DNA from: Hemerocallis citrina
Lineage: Eukaryota > Streptophyta > Magnoliopsida > Asparagales > Asphodelaceae
Assembly: GCA_017893485.1 (NCBI GenBank)
Contig: CM030363.1
Location: 84,683,230-84,747,229, forward strand
Reading direction: 5' to 3'
Length of the DNA stretch: 64,000 nt
Under the pieces are notes generated by a model. The model saw nothing but the letters and a program-made list of their open reading frames with translations. It had not been told where the DNA came from and did no database searches. Positions 11,146-22,500 of the stretch are shown here, one piece after another (the first letter of the stretch is position 1; each line of letters starts with the position of its first letter). The position numbers and the translations under genes were made by a program.

Positions 11146-12301
11146 TCCCTTGTCTTCCGCATTATTTGCATTAGAAATATTTCAAAGAGAAGTGAAAAGA
11201 AAAGAAGCAATTGTGAGGAAAAGAAAGAGTTGTGTGAGAAAAAGATTGAGTGTGTGTGTGTTTGTATGCTCTTGCAACATTGGAGGCCGGCCAAAGCATC
11301 AAGAAGAGGAGGTCTCGGGGTTCACACTAGCAAGGAGGAGAAGGCTCGAGTTTTGTGTCACAAACTAGGAGGAGAAGGGAACCATTCGTGCGTTCAAGGA
11401 GTTTCTTAGGAGTTTTTCTTTTGTTCTTCAATAAGGTGGGTGATTTCCCAAACTTCTAACATAGATGCCATGCTAGGATTTTTAAATTGTGAATATTTTA
11501 GAAACAAGTAGGAAAAGTTGCTTTATACTTGTTTGAAGAGACTAATAAGAGAAGAAACTCTAGTTTATCTACATGAAAAGTTAGTAAAATGAATTGAAAT
11601 GTGTTAATTAAGATTTATTATGATACTTTGTTAGTATATTTGCTTGCTAGAATACATATGAATTGATGAATCAAGATTATATGAAAATTGTGCTTATGAA
11701 TGAATTGTACAATGCAATATATGAAAAATTGTACTCTGAATGAATTGTAGAATACAAGACAATATCTATGGATTGTGAAATTAATTGATTAGTTGTAAAA
11801 AGTGGGTTTTAATTGCACTATATGAGTAATATTATATTCACTAGATTATCATCTATGTTGTCTCTTTGAAACACAAGAAAATGATTAATTTTGTAAAGAT
11901 AAAATTAAATTAAGGGCCTTGATTTTTATTAAAGAATGAAGAGAAATTGTTTAAACACATTGTGAATAAAAGGAAAATTTTTTGATAAAAAGATTCATCT
12001 AAAAAGGAAAATTTTCTATGTCAAAAATGTATTCATGTTCCACCTTTTTAAAGAACTAAAGAGAATTAATCTACCATGTGTTTAAAAAATGAGATTTTGA
12101 CAATCTAAGGAAATATAAGTTACTTTTTCCAAAGAAATATGTTCTAGATAAGATATAGATTTTTATAAGTACAAATTAATAGAGAAAAATCGAGTTGATT
12201 AAAAGAAGAACTAGATTTGGTATAGTTTATACAAAAAATATTTAATTGAGTCCTATACTGGTTAGTCACTCAAAACCTACTTGTCTTCGGGTGCATTTTG
12301 G

Positions 12302-12540
12302 GTGTGTTACTGTAGCTGAGCGGAGCATTTGGTCTTGGGTTCGAGTCTCTGAAGAGACTCTGTTTTTCTAAAATTCGATTTTAATTCAAAACAAAAAACC
12401 AGACTATAAATATACCTCAAGCCTATTCTATATCGGTTAGTCACTCTGGCCTTTCTGGTCGATGGGTGCGTTTTGGGTCGGTTACTGTTCACAGGCGGGG
12501 GTTCGGCTCTGGGTTCGAATCCGGCTATGGCCACTGTTTT
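12302..12540 (+). other. Two tRNA-like (Pol III box) segments inside the solo LTR
   Basis: The first has an A box (TAGCTGAGCGG, 12313-12323) and a B box (GGTTCGAGTCT, 12338-12348) only 14 bp apart, followed by CTGTTTTT. The second has a perfect B box (GGTTCGAATCC, 12512-12522), then CACTGTTTT and a long T-run. Both are introduced by a similar phrase (TGCGTTTTGGGTCGGTTACTGT and TGCATTTTGGGTGTGTTACTGT), so they are tandem copies. The position equals that of the boxes at 5103-5285. Confidence 0.6.
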
Positions 12541-13199
12541 GGAATTTTGATTTTTTTTCTTATCTTGATTTTTTAAAGTGGTTTTAAGCCTACAAAAATT
12601 GAGAAAAAATATAGAATTCTTCCAAAAATACCTAGACTTCATGAAAATTATTTCTGCAATATTGGACTTATTATATTGGGAATTGGAAGCAACTTTTGAG
12701 AAGAAGAAATTAATAAAGTTTCTTAGAATATGATTTTTATTAATTAAAGACAACAAACATTTTTTGAGTGTAAAGAATTTTGGTGTAGAGATTTAAAATG
12801 AGATTTTTTTTGACATGGAAAATTTCAGTAAGATTAAATATGAGATTGTTGTTTAAAACTATGCAATTGTGCATGGAAAATGAAGTAAAAGAAACATGAT
12901 GAAATATGGAATTTGTGAATATGAACTCTCATTTTGATGAACATGAAACGAGTTTGACACTAGAGTTTTAGCTGAATCTTTACATCGGCATGATTGGAAT
13001 TTTGAAAGAGAAATGTGATAAATAAAGACCAAGATTGGGTCATGATTAATGAGTGATGTTTAAGACCAGTGTAGAGGTAACGCTAACTCTAGAGTATTAA
13101 TTTTATTCATGATTCAATTATCTAAGGATTAGACACATAGTGGAGATGTGATGAAAGTAAGAGAAAAATACAAGTATGAGGGCTTCCGTTCTACGGTGT

Positions 13200-13425
13200 G
13201 AGAGTATTCACAGGCTGCCTGTATGATGCATCATGTCATGGCCTGGATACATCTCCGGAATTATCGAGACCATGGCGATGCTTGTGGGGTGTTTGGTGAC
13301 TACGTAGTGCCATTGTTCCATGACGGAGGCGAATTGTCCATAGGTTGTCTGCATGATGCGTAATATCATGACATGGGATTCCCCTCCAGGCTGTCTGGGC
13401 ATGAGCTCGTAACTCATAGAACATC
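13200..13425 (+). repeat. LTR minisatellite, GATGCRTMATRTCATGRC units
   Basis: Diverged units contain GGCTGCCTGTATGATGCATC or GGTTGTCTGCATGATGCGTA, ATGTCATG, a TCCGGAATT- or CCCCTCCAGG-like end, and CATGAGCTCGTAACTCATAG. Related units occur inverted in element A at 20080-20290 and 32010-32225. Confidence 0.65.
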
Positions 13426-13697
13426 TAAGATACTTGCCGTAGTTACCGTAGTAGTTTAACTCAGGGCAAGGGAATCAACCCTACAAGATGATGAACGATT
13501 AAGGGCTTGCCCTCGGACCTATATAGTATGGGATGCATAGAATCTGAACAAGTACGCATTAGTGTCATTAAATATAAATAATTGCATTAAGGACTAAGTG
13601 CACATTCACACACGACATCAATAAGATAGTCCCCTTAGCTTTGTTTGTGACAAGTGTGTGCTTTCTAAGTAAGAGAAATTGATGTATTATATCCTAG

Positions 13698-13719
13698 CGT
13701 CAGTTGTATGCAACTGACG
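13698..13719 (+). promoter_or_regulatory. Conserved LTR hairpin
   Basis: CGTCAGTTG-TATG-CAACTGACG is a perfect 9-bp stem with a 4-base loop, followed by TGCCCACAGT. It lies about 240 bp before the LTR end, as in element A. Confidence 0.7.
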
Positions 13720-14458
13720 TGCCCACAGTTTCTATGCAGGATAAAGTGGATGACAAGATTAAAGAATAAATGTTGCTTAAAGAAATGTTCAAATTGTTAT
13801 TTAATTCATGTGTCATGTTGTAATTTATAATTCTGCTGCGTTGATGTAAAATATTGTTGTATTAAAGTTTTTAATTTCTTGTAAAATTGTACGAAGTGAA
13901 GTGTAAAGATCCTGTGGAACTTTGAATTCAGACTTATTTGGAATTCGGGGTGTTACACACGTTGCTTGCACTTCGTCATACTAGTCACAAGGGGTAGGTT
14001 TTGCATGGCGAAGGACCGAACCCTATAAAGAGGAGAAAACAATTAACATCATGCATTCAGAAACTATGTTGAATAAGCGACATAACTATCTAGACAAACA
14101 CTGCATTAGAAGAAAATCTTGAAGTTTGATTGCACTGTAGTATAATAATCAGTTGTTTTCACCAGTTAGTCGTCTATGCTCACTTATACTATTGCGTGAT
14201 TGTATGTTCTCATTTATATTAATTCTTAATTACTTGTATATTGAAAGACTACTACATGATTGTAGTCATCCTTCAGAGTATTCAGAATACAATCACTTAC
14301 TCTCGATATCTTATCACTAAAACATCCAAAAAAACGAAACCTTTATTAAGGTCTATTAGTTATAAAGCACCGATCTAGGCAATTAAATCCCTAGTTGGGT
14401 TGAGGCCCAGCTTAACCACTCATAAACTCAACCCGGACTTATCGATGTCCAAACCCGG

Positions 14459-17400
14459 TGTGACGCCCCGCTTCCCAAAAGAATACGGAATACGGATACG
14501 TAACAAAAGCCCAGCGAATGATTTTCATCATCCATAAACTGTTCAATAAATCTCTACAACATTCACGAGAATCATCAAAGTCAGAAGCAAAAGAATCAAC
14601 CATATGCACATATGAACCCAAAATACCAACAAGAATACTTGAAACCAAATATATATATCTCAAATAGTCATGATCTGAATAAACAAATGTCTTGGGTGAC
14701 ATTGCCCAAATACAAGAATAAATCCAAGTACAAGAATACAATATTGTTCAAGCAAGCTACAAGAAATAATATTAATAAAATGCAGCACTAATACTTCATG
14801 TCTCCGATACCATCTGGAACCTGTTCTCCAAAATCTGCAATTCAACGAATGCAGGAAAGAGGAAAAGAGAAAAACAAGTACTCATCAATTGCAAGTTACG
14901 GGCTACTTAGAATGTAGGATACAAGCACATGGGGAAACTAACTAGCAACATGGTATAAGTATAATGTCAAAATAAACAACTAGCATGGTAAAGTGAATAA
15001 GTGTACATGACATGAATCAAGTGTCAAGTAGTTAAGTATCATGTAAATAGGCATCAAGTGTCAAGTGTCATGTAATCATGTATCAAGTGTCAAGTTTCAA
15101 GTAATCATGTAAACAAGTCTCATGTATCAGGTAGTCAAGTATCAAGCAAGCATGTATCATGTTCAAGTATCATGTTCAAGTCTTGTAGTGATTACTATCT
15201 AAGTAGCACTTCATGCATCCCACACGACATGGTTGCTACAGCAAACAGTTTTGCTTTAGATTTCATAGTGGACCATAGAGGGTAGTATACTCGGGGACAA
15301 GTCAAGTAATCGAGCTCCAAGCTCCAAGTATCATGTATCATGTATCATGTAATCACGTGTCAAGTTGTGCAAGTGGCAAGTATCGTGTCTTGCGTGCAAG
15401 TGTCAAGTAATAACGTGTCAAGTATCATGTCTTAAGTCATCACGTAGGATCAGTGGATCTCCTTCTGAGTACACGTTTATGAATTATCCACTATTAGATC
15501 TATCCCTTAAATCCCGGCTTGGTTATTTATTATTAATGTCAAACAAACATGTATATGTGCAAAATATATCAAGAATAACATGGCATGATTATGTAACAAG
15601 TGCAAGTTGCAAGATAAATATGTACGAGTGCAAGATATCTCATAAAGAACTAAAATATACAAATCTCAATTTCAGGATAGCAAGACCATACTGTAGTAAA
15701 ACAGTGATTCCCAGTGTTACAAACATCTAAATCTGGATCCATCGGAGGATCTGAATAATAGACTTCCACACGAATCCAGCGAATATAAATAAGTCATATA
15801 TTAATTTACAAAAATATAGCTCAAAACTGATTTGAATACAGAAAATAGATTCAGCCAGAAATCAGGAAAATGAATTCAAGGACAGGAAAACAGCATCAAA
15901 ACTCATTAAATAAATCCACGAAAAGTCTGGGGTATTCCCCTATATGTCCAGTATCTAAATATAAAGTTTCAGAATTTTCCAGTAAAAGTAGATCAGTCAT
16001 CAAAAATAAGAAAGCATCAAGAAATCATAGTTTGGCAAATCTGGAATTCCCAACACTGCTGTACGAAAACTATGATATCTCACAACCAGTGAAACGAAAT
16101 CCAATTCCGCCAAAGGGATATGAAAATAGATAAAATATAATAACTTTCATATTTCACAAATATTTTTCATACAGTAAAAGGAATCATAGTGAAAATAAGG
16201 TTCTTTACAGAACAGCGAGTAAAATATAGTAAGTATTGATTTTATAAACGAGCATGAAACAACACATAAAACTCATCAATAAAATGCACCAAAATTCTGG
16301 GTAATCCCTAACTAGATAAAGAAACACTGACCAGAGTTTTAGATCAAAATATTATATATAACATCAGTATCAAAAACCATTTAGTCATCAAAATCATCGA
16401 AAAACAAAATCGGGAAAAGATCGACATCTCTGTAGTAAAACAGTCATAACTCAATCATACGAAAACGAAATCAAGTATGGTCAGAGGGGTTTGAAAATAG
16501 ACGAAATTCTCTAAAACTCATGTTTTATACCGAAATTAAGATACCGACTTTAAGACAGTCCAAAACAGCAAACAAAACAGATCAGCGATAAAATACAGAT
16601 TTTTCCCTTTAACAACAACTCAACATATATCATACAAAACTTGTTCAAAACACAACCAAACATGAAATCGAATCTACAAAGTATTCAAATATCATAATTT
16701 AGGGTATCTAGCATGTCCACTCCAAATATATCACATGGGTCTCAACCAAATCACGAATTCTCACAAAAGACTCACATACATGATCAAAATCAAGAACGGG
16801 TAAAACCTAAGTTAATTCATGTCCATATTGTGTTGTGAGTCATCTATGGTCAAAATTTCACAATAGAGACAAAACCCATCAAGCATATCACAAACAAGAG
16901 TCGTCTCTAGACCCAACTACACTATAGATGGTATACTTGTATCAAACAAATGAATTGGAGTACAAGTTACTTGCCTTAACCGAAGATGAAGAACAACGAA
17001 AACTAAGAGTAATGAGCAAAACCCACAAACAAAAATCTGCGAATCAACGAATCCAAGCAACTAGAGCGAAAAACTCTACACGAACAAAAATTCCACAAAG
17101 CGAGAGAATAATAATGGCTTGCGGCCACAAGAGAACACCACGAGAGACAGAGGCGAGAAAGTTTGTGGTGTGAGTTGGTCGGGATGGCCAAGGAGAAGAG
17201 GGACTCGGGCTAGGGTGTTGCCGGGAGGGAGAAGGGGGTTGTTGGAGTGGAGGGGGCCGCTTCGGGTCTGCACAGGCCGGGAGGATGGGTGGCGGCCTGG
17301 GGTTGATCGGGTCGGGGTGCTGTGCGGCACAGTCAAGGGGAAAGGAAGGGAGGCCGGGTTGTGGGGATGTGGAGGCTAGGGTAGAGTATTAGGGTTAGGG

Positions 17401-17870
17401 TTTAGAGGAGAGGGGTTTATATATAGGGTTTAGTTGTGGGTTAATGGGTATTGGGTTAATGGGTATTAGGAGTAGTAGTAGGTTTACCAATGGGTTTTGG
17501 GTTTGGGTCAATTAAATAGGAATACAAAAGTATAGGATAACAAATAGGATTGGGGATTTTAATTTGGCTTTGGTAATTCTTATTAGGGATCAAAATAGGA
17601 TTGGAAAAATAGGACAACTAAATCACCACCACCACAAACACCCACGAATAAAATAATAAAATAAAATAAAATAAAGAGACCGAGACCAAAATGAAGGAAA
17701 GATCAAATAATAGAAGAACGAAACAAAAGATATAATCAATCAAACACAAAGAGCTTAAAATGAAATAAAAAGAATATATATTGAAAATAACTCCAATATA
17801 CGGTTCAAAAAAAAAAATACAAAAGAGAAAATACACCCAAAAATGCACAAAATGAAAAACAGGGGTTACA
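14459..17870 (-). mobile_element. Solo LTR, type-2 family (3.4 kb)
   Basis: On the minus strand it runs TGTAACCCCTGTTTTTC...GGGAAGCGGGGCGTCACA and is the reverse complement of the solo LTR at 22666-26200 in order and sequence. Flanks CCCGG (14454-14458) and CCCAG (17871-17875) are a target duplication differing by one C-to-T/G-to-A transition at a CpG. It splits the element B LTR between GTCCAAACCCGG and CCCAGGCCGACTAG. A (CAAGTRTCATGT)-like degenerate repeat fills 15000-15440. Confidence 0.85.
17416..17427 (-). promoter_or_regulatory. TATA box of the type-2 LTR
   Basis: The minus strand reads CCTATATATAAACCCC, followed by a pyrimidine-rich leader. The same order (TATATAA, then a C-rich leader) is seen at about 23330 and 47112 in the plus-strand copies. 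Confidence 0.6.
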
Positions 17871-18877
17871 CCCAGGCCGACTAGAGCCCCAACTCGGCCC
17901 TATAGCCCAGATAGGGCCTAGGCCAGGTCCAGCAGGGCCCCAAAATTCGAGCCCAAATAGCTCCCAAACTTGGTCCAATTTGGATTGGAATTGAGCCCAA
18001 TCAAGGCCCAAATCTGCACTTTCTCTTAGCCCGGTTTAACAACCACCTTAAGAACTCATAACTTGGACAAACATAGAACTCGCAAGAAAAGCACCCACCT
18101 TGATTGCTTGTGGGATAAAACGGCAATATAATTCCCACATAAACGCTCCTACGCAGCGAATCCAAACCTCTCGCACGATCTTCAACTCATGCAAAGCATG
18201 ACACACCACATTACTACTTGTATTTTAAGCCCAAACTAACAAACAAGGATCGAAGATAGATTTAAAGAGTCTTACCTTTTGATGATGACAACCAAAAGCT
18301 TGCTCCTAGCCCTTTCCCTTGGCTCTTCCTCTCCCTCAACCTCACAACTTCTCAATTTAGCAAAGATAGTTTTTAATTTCAGTTGAGGGTTTAAAGCCAT
18401 AAGATAGATGGGACAAATTTTAGATTTTGGGATAATTTTTTGGGACTGTTTTGTGACTGATTTGGGACTGTTTTGGAAGATAATTAAGTGCTTTTTTGGG
18501 AAAGTCAAGGAAAAAGATTGGGGAATTTAAGGAAAAAGATCACGAGATAGGGTAGTTTTAATAGAATCAAATCTAAAATTTGAATTCAAATACCCTTGGA
18601 GAGAAGTCCTTGTGCTGCATGCACGTGTGACTCTACTTCCCATCACCTCCTCCAGATTCGGTTTCCATCACGCCCAAAACACGTGTGATTGCACAACATG
18701 AACGTGATATGTGAAAATGTCACATAACTATTTAAGGCATTGAAATTCTTATATACATTAATTCAACATTATTTAACTTCATAAATAATAATTATTCATA
18801 CAAGGATAACATACAAATGCATGTGTATCATATTTTCAAAAGCAAAATTGTCATTTACCATTTTGTGGAGTGTTACA

Positions 18878-19300
18878 TCACACCCTTCTTAGAAAAAGTT
18901 ATGTCTTCAAAACTTGCTAAGACACAACTCACTGCTTGAAAACACATCCTTCATGCAAAAAGTTGAAGGTACTCTCTCATCATATCTTCCGCCTGCCACG
19001 TATCCTCTTCCCCATCATAATTCCTCCAGAGGACTTTAACATTTGGTATTGTCTTAGTCCTCAACACTTCTCCTTTCTATCCACAATCTGGATCGTGGTT
19101 TCTTCATAAGTCATATCCAGTTGAAGATCTTCCTGTGCTTCAGGCAAGATATGAGTAAAGTCAGGCACTTACTTCTTCAACATCGATACGTGAAAAATGC
19201 TGTGAACTTGAATGAATTCTTCGAGTAATTCCAATTGATAAAACTGTCCTTTCTACTCTCTTTAGGATATCATATAATCCAGTATATCTTACTGAAAGTT
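18878..19300 (-). pseudogene. Element B: 3' end of Ty3/gypsy pol plus polypurine tract
   Basis: Minus-strand frames, with shifts, read KLSVRYTGLYDILKRV, then FHVSMLKK, DLQLDMTYEE, QIVDRKEK and finally LWRNYDGEEDTWQAED. This is the C-terminal end of a gypsy integrase with the chromodomain-like tail of Tekay/Del-type elements. Several frameshifts and stops break it. AAGAAGGGTGTGA at 18878-18892 is the polypurine tract next to the LTR. Everything upstream (gag, PR, RT, most of integrase) is missing; the fragment ends abruptly against unrelated sequence at about 19300. Confidence 0.8.
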
Positions 19301-19502
19301 TACCTCATTACCCAAAAGAGAACCAAAAGTATTAACAGCTCGTCAAAAAAAGAGAAAAAAAAAGAGAAGTGAAATGCAGCAAAATTAGGTAGATAATGAA
19401 AAAATTCAAGAAAGCATGAATTGTCAGAAAGTTGCAAGTAATATGTGCTCAAGATTTTGGAACAAAAGCGCAAGCAATAGATAAACATTATATAGTGATG
19501 TA
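19301..19502 (-). other. Remnant of a host-gene intron (continues at 34640)
   Basis: If element A and one copy of its CATAT duplication are removed, this AT-rich segment is contiguous with the splice donor at 34643 of the RelA/SpoT-like exon. It holds no coding sequence and fits the body of that intron. It ends where the element B pol fragment begins. Confidence 0.5.
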
Positions 19503-19507
19503 CATAT

Positions 19508-22500
19508 TGTAACACCTCGAATTCCAAAACAGACAGAATTCGAAGTTCCACAAGATCTTTACACTTCTTTCGTACAATTTTACAAGAAAATAAATTTTTT
19601 TGTTACATCAGAGTTTATACTTACATTACATATTCACAACGGAAGCAATTTTACAACAAATACATGAATTGAAATGTACAACACTTGAATCATTCTTTAA
19701 TCAACATGTATTCTTTAGTCTTGTTAATCACCTTACCCTGCATAAAAACTGTGGGCGTGTCTGTTGCTTACAACCGACAAAATATTATACACGGCTATCA
19801 TCTCTATGCCAAAATAGTATAACGATTCTCAAATGCTTAAACAAACCACAAAATTGATCACAAACAAAACTACAAGGGACTATCATATAGATGTCGTGTT
19901 GTGCGGTGCGCTTAGTCCTTAATGCAGTTATTTATATTAGATGACACTAATGCGCACTTGTTCAGATTCTATGCATCCCATACTACATAGGTCTGAGGGC
20001 AAGCCCTTAACTGTTCTTCATCTTGCAGGGTTTAATCCCTCGTCATGACTTAAACTACTACTGTAACTACGATAAGTATCCTAGATGTTCTATGAGTTAC
20101 GAGCTCATGTCCAGACAGCCTGGAAGGGAATCCCACGTCATGTCACGACGCATCGTGAAGAACCTATGGAAAATTCAGCCTCCGTCACGGGACATGACAC
20201 CACCCGCAGTCACCAAACACCCCACGAGCATCACCTGTGGTACGGACTCCTGGAGACATATCCACGTCATGTCACGACGCATCGTGAAGACAGCCTCTGA
20301 ATGCCCTCACACCGTAGCTCCGAGGCCCTCATACTCGTGTTTTTCTCTTATTTTCATCACCTCTTCACTATGCATCTAATCCTTAGTTATTTGAATCATG
20401 AACAAAAATCAATTCTCTAGAGTTAGCCTTTCCACTATACTGGTCTTAATCATCTATTCGACATGACCCAATCTAGGTTTTTTCATCTCAAATTTCATTT
20501 CAACATATCTCTTTTCAATACTGGTATAAGACTTAACTATAATCTAGTTCTCAATTTCAATTCACAATCACAAAATCGAGTTTTCACAGTCATAAAGTCT
20601 TTTTCATGATTAACATTAATTTTTCTTTCATGTTCATAGCATTTGTATATTCATGCTAAAAAATCTTTCATAATTCATCATAACATTCAATTTCACTTTC
20701 ATGTACAAACTCATGCATAAACAAAAGAATCCATTTTTTCTAACTTGTCACATTCATAGCTCATTCAACCACCATGAAATTACCGTACTGTCATTTCATC
20801 AAAAATTTAGACTCTCATTGCCAAAACTCAATTAAAAACTCTTTTAAACAAGGCATGTATTTTTCTTTATTCCAGGACAATTTGAACTAATAAAAATAAT
20901 AAGTTCTTGCTTGCCAAAAATAGTCTCAAATCCTTATTCATACTGGGCCACAGGTTATAGAAAGTTCTTTCACGAAAATCCAGATATTAGTTGAAACTTT
21001 AGGGCAGTCGACTGTTAGGACAAGGACAGTCAGCTCTTCTGTGAGGATTTACAACTCGAAAATCAATGGTCAGGGTAGTCGACTGTCACAGTGTAGTCGG
21101 TCGACTGATCCGTAAGGGTTTGACCTTGAAAACAAATAATCATGACAGTCAACTGTTTCAATATAACTGGTCGACTGTTCCGCAAAGATTTGAACTTGAA
21201 AACAAATACTCAGAGCAGTTGACTATTTCAATATAATCAGTCCACTGATGCTACTAGGTTTTTCAAATTCCAAAAATGTTTTTTGTTCTTTTTCTTCTCT
21301 TTTTGAGTTAAAAAATCTCCAGATTTCAAAATGTATAAGATTAAAGCAAGCCAGTATTTTTATAATCATTATTCACTAATAAAACATGCAATTTTGATTT
21401 TATTTTATGTTCTATGTCAATAATTTCGACATTGGGAACAAATCATAGTTGCACACATTTTGAAATATAAATTTTTACAAAAATATTTCATTCCTTTTTT
21501 TTTCATTTATTAATCCATCACATTAACTTAGAACATCAAAAATTTCCTTTCTTGCTACGATGAGATCACTCACAATTAACCAAATCAATTTCACATGAAG
21601 CATTCAATTTTGTCTCATATATATAGATTTTCTTCACACAACATGGTTCTTTAATATCTAGCATGGCAAAACATGATATCTTCTAGCATTTTAACTCATA
21701 TTCTATCAACTGGCAATCACTTCAACACACATCTTCTAAATTACCAATTCATCTCTACATAAGCAACCACAGGCCAATTTCACTTAAGTTTTCGTTAACA
21801 ATTCTATCAAAACATTCCTAGCATGGTATCTAGCTTTAGAAGCATGAGAAACACCCACCTTATATGGAGAGAAAAATCCCAAGAACTTCTAAGAATCTCT
21901 TACAACGAATGAACAAGGCATTCTCCTCCTAGATCAACCGCCAAGTTGTGCCTCTCCTTATAGTGATGCAAGCAACCCGAGCCTCCCTCTTCTTGATCCT
22001 TGAAAATGCCGGCCTCACAATAGCACACAATCTCACAACTCCTCAATTTTTTTGCTTCACTAAAATTACTTCTCTTTTATTTTCTTTCTATTCTTTTCTT
22101 TCAAAAATTCTAAGTGTGAGAATGAAGAGTATAGGGAGGGGTATTTATACAAAATTTTAGGATGAATGTAGGGCTAGGATTAGATCCAATGGTTAGAGAT
22201 CAATGGTCTAGATGAACTAGGAAGTTATGAAAACTACCCATGATGAACAACCACCTCTCCACTACTTCCATCACTCCCACTCCTCCATCTACAATCCGGC
22301 CTATGGGGAAAAGTGTGCAATGCACACCCTAGTGCTTGCACGTGCCACCTAGTGTCCCCATTTACAAATTTGTTCATGTGACAAATTTAATTGTCCATGA
22401 AATGAGTCTACACTACAAGTTAGACCATTTCAAAAGAGAATTAAAGTAAATGGGCTCACTAATGGGCCAAACTAACCATGGGCTTAAAATAATTAAATAA

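Larger units (their letters stand above)
10609..13957 (+). mobile_element. Solo LTR, type-1 family (3.35 kb)
   Basis: It starts TGTAACATCC and ends GGGGTGTTACA, with the exact 5-bp duplication CACGT at 10604-10608 and 13958-13962 and no internal region. It shares landmarks with the LTRs of elements A and C: GTATAAATACCCC (11133-11145), GATCAAG/CATCAAGAAGAGG, the block CGGACCTATATAGTATGGGA (13514-13533), a hairpin, and the end AAGATCCTGTGGAACTTTGA. It is inserted in the element B LTR, in the opposite orientation. Confidence 0.88.
10141..18877 (-). repeat. 3' LTR of gypsy element B, split by two solo LTRs
   Basis: Read on the minus strand the LTR starts TGTAACACTCC at 18877, just after the purine tract at 18878-18892, and ends GGAGTTACA at 10141. 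Two later LTRs cut it, at 14459-17870 and 10609-13957. Removing them and their duplications leaves about 2 kb. Its own minisatellite (AGGCCCTAAGGTGCTT and GGGATAGGCC units) spans about 10310-10570. The 2340-2833 fragment matches its central part. Confidence 0.6.

Noticed and set aside
12307..12756. 149-codon minus-strand frame in the solo LTR
   Set aside because: It is antisense to the LTR, spans the tRNA-like repeats and has no recognisable domain.
17003..17379. GC-rich frames on both strands
   Set aside because: They lie in the leader of a type-2 LTR; the corresponding regions of the other copies do not keep the frame.
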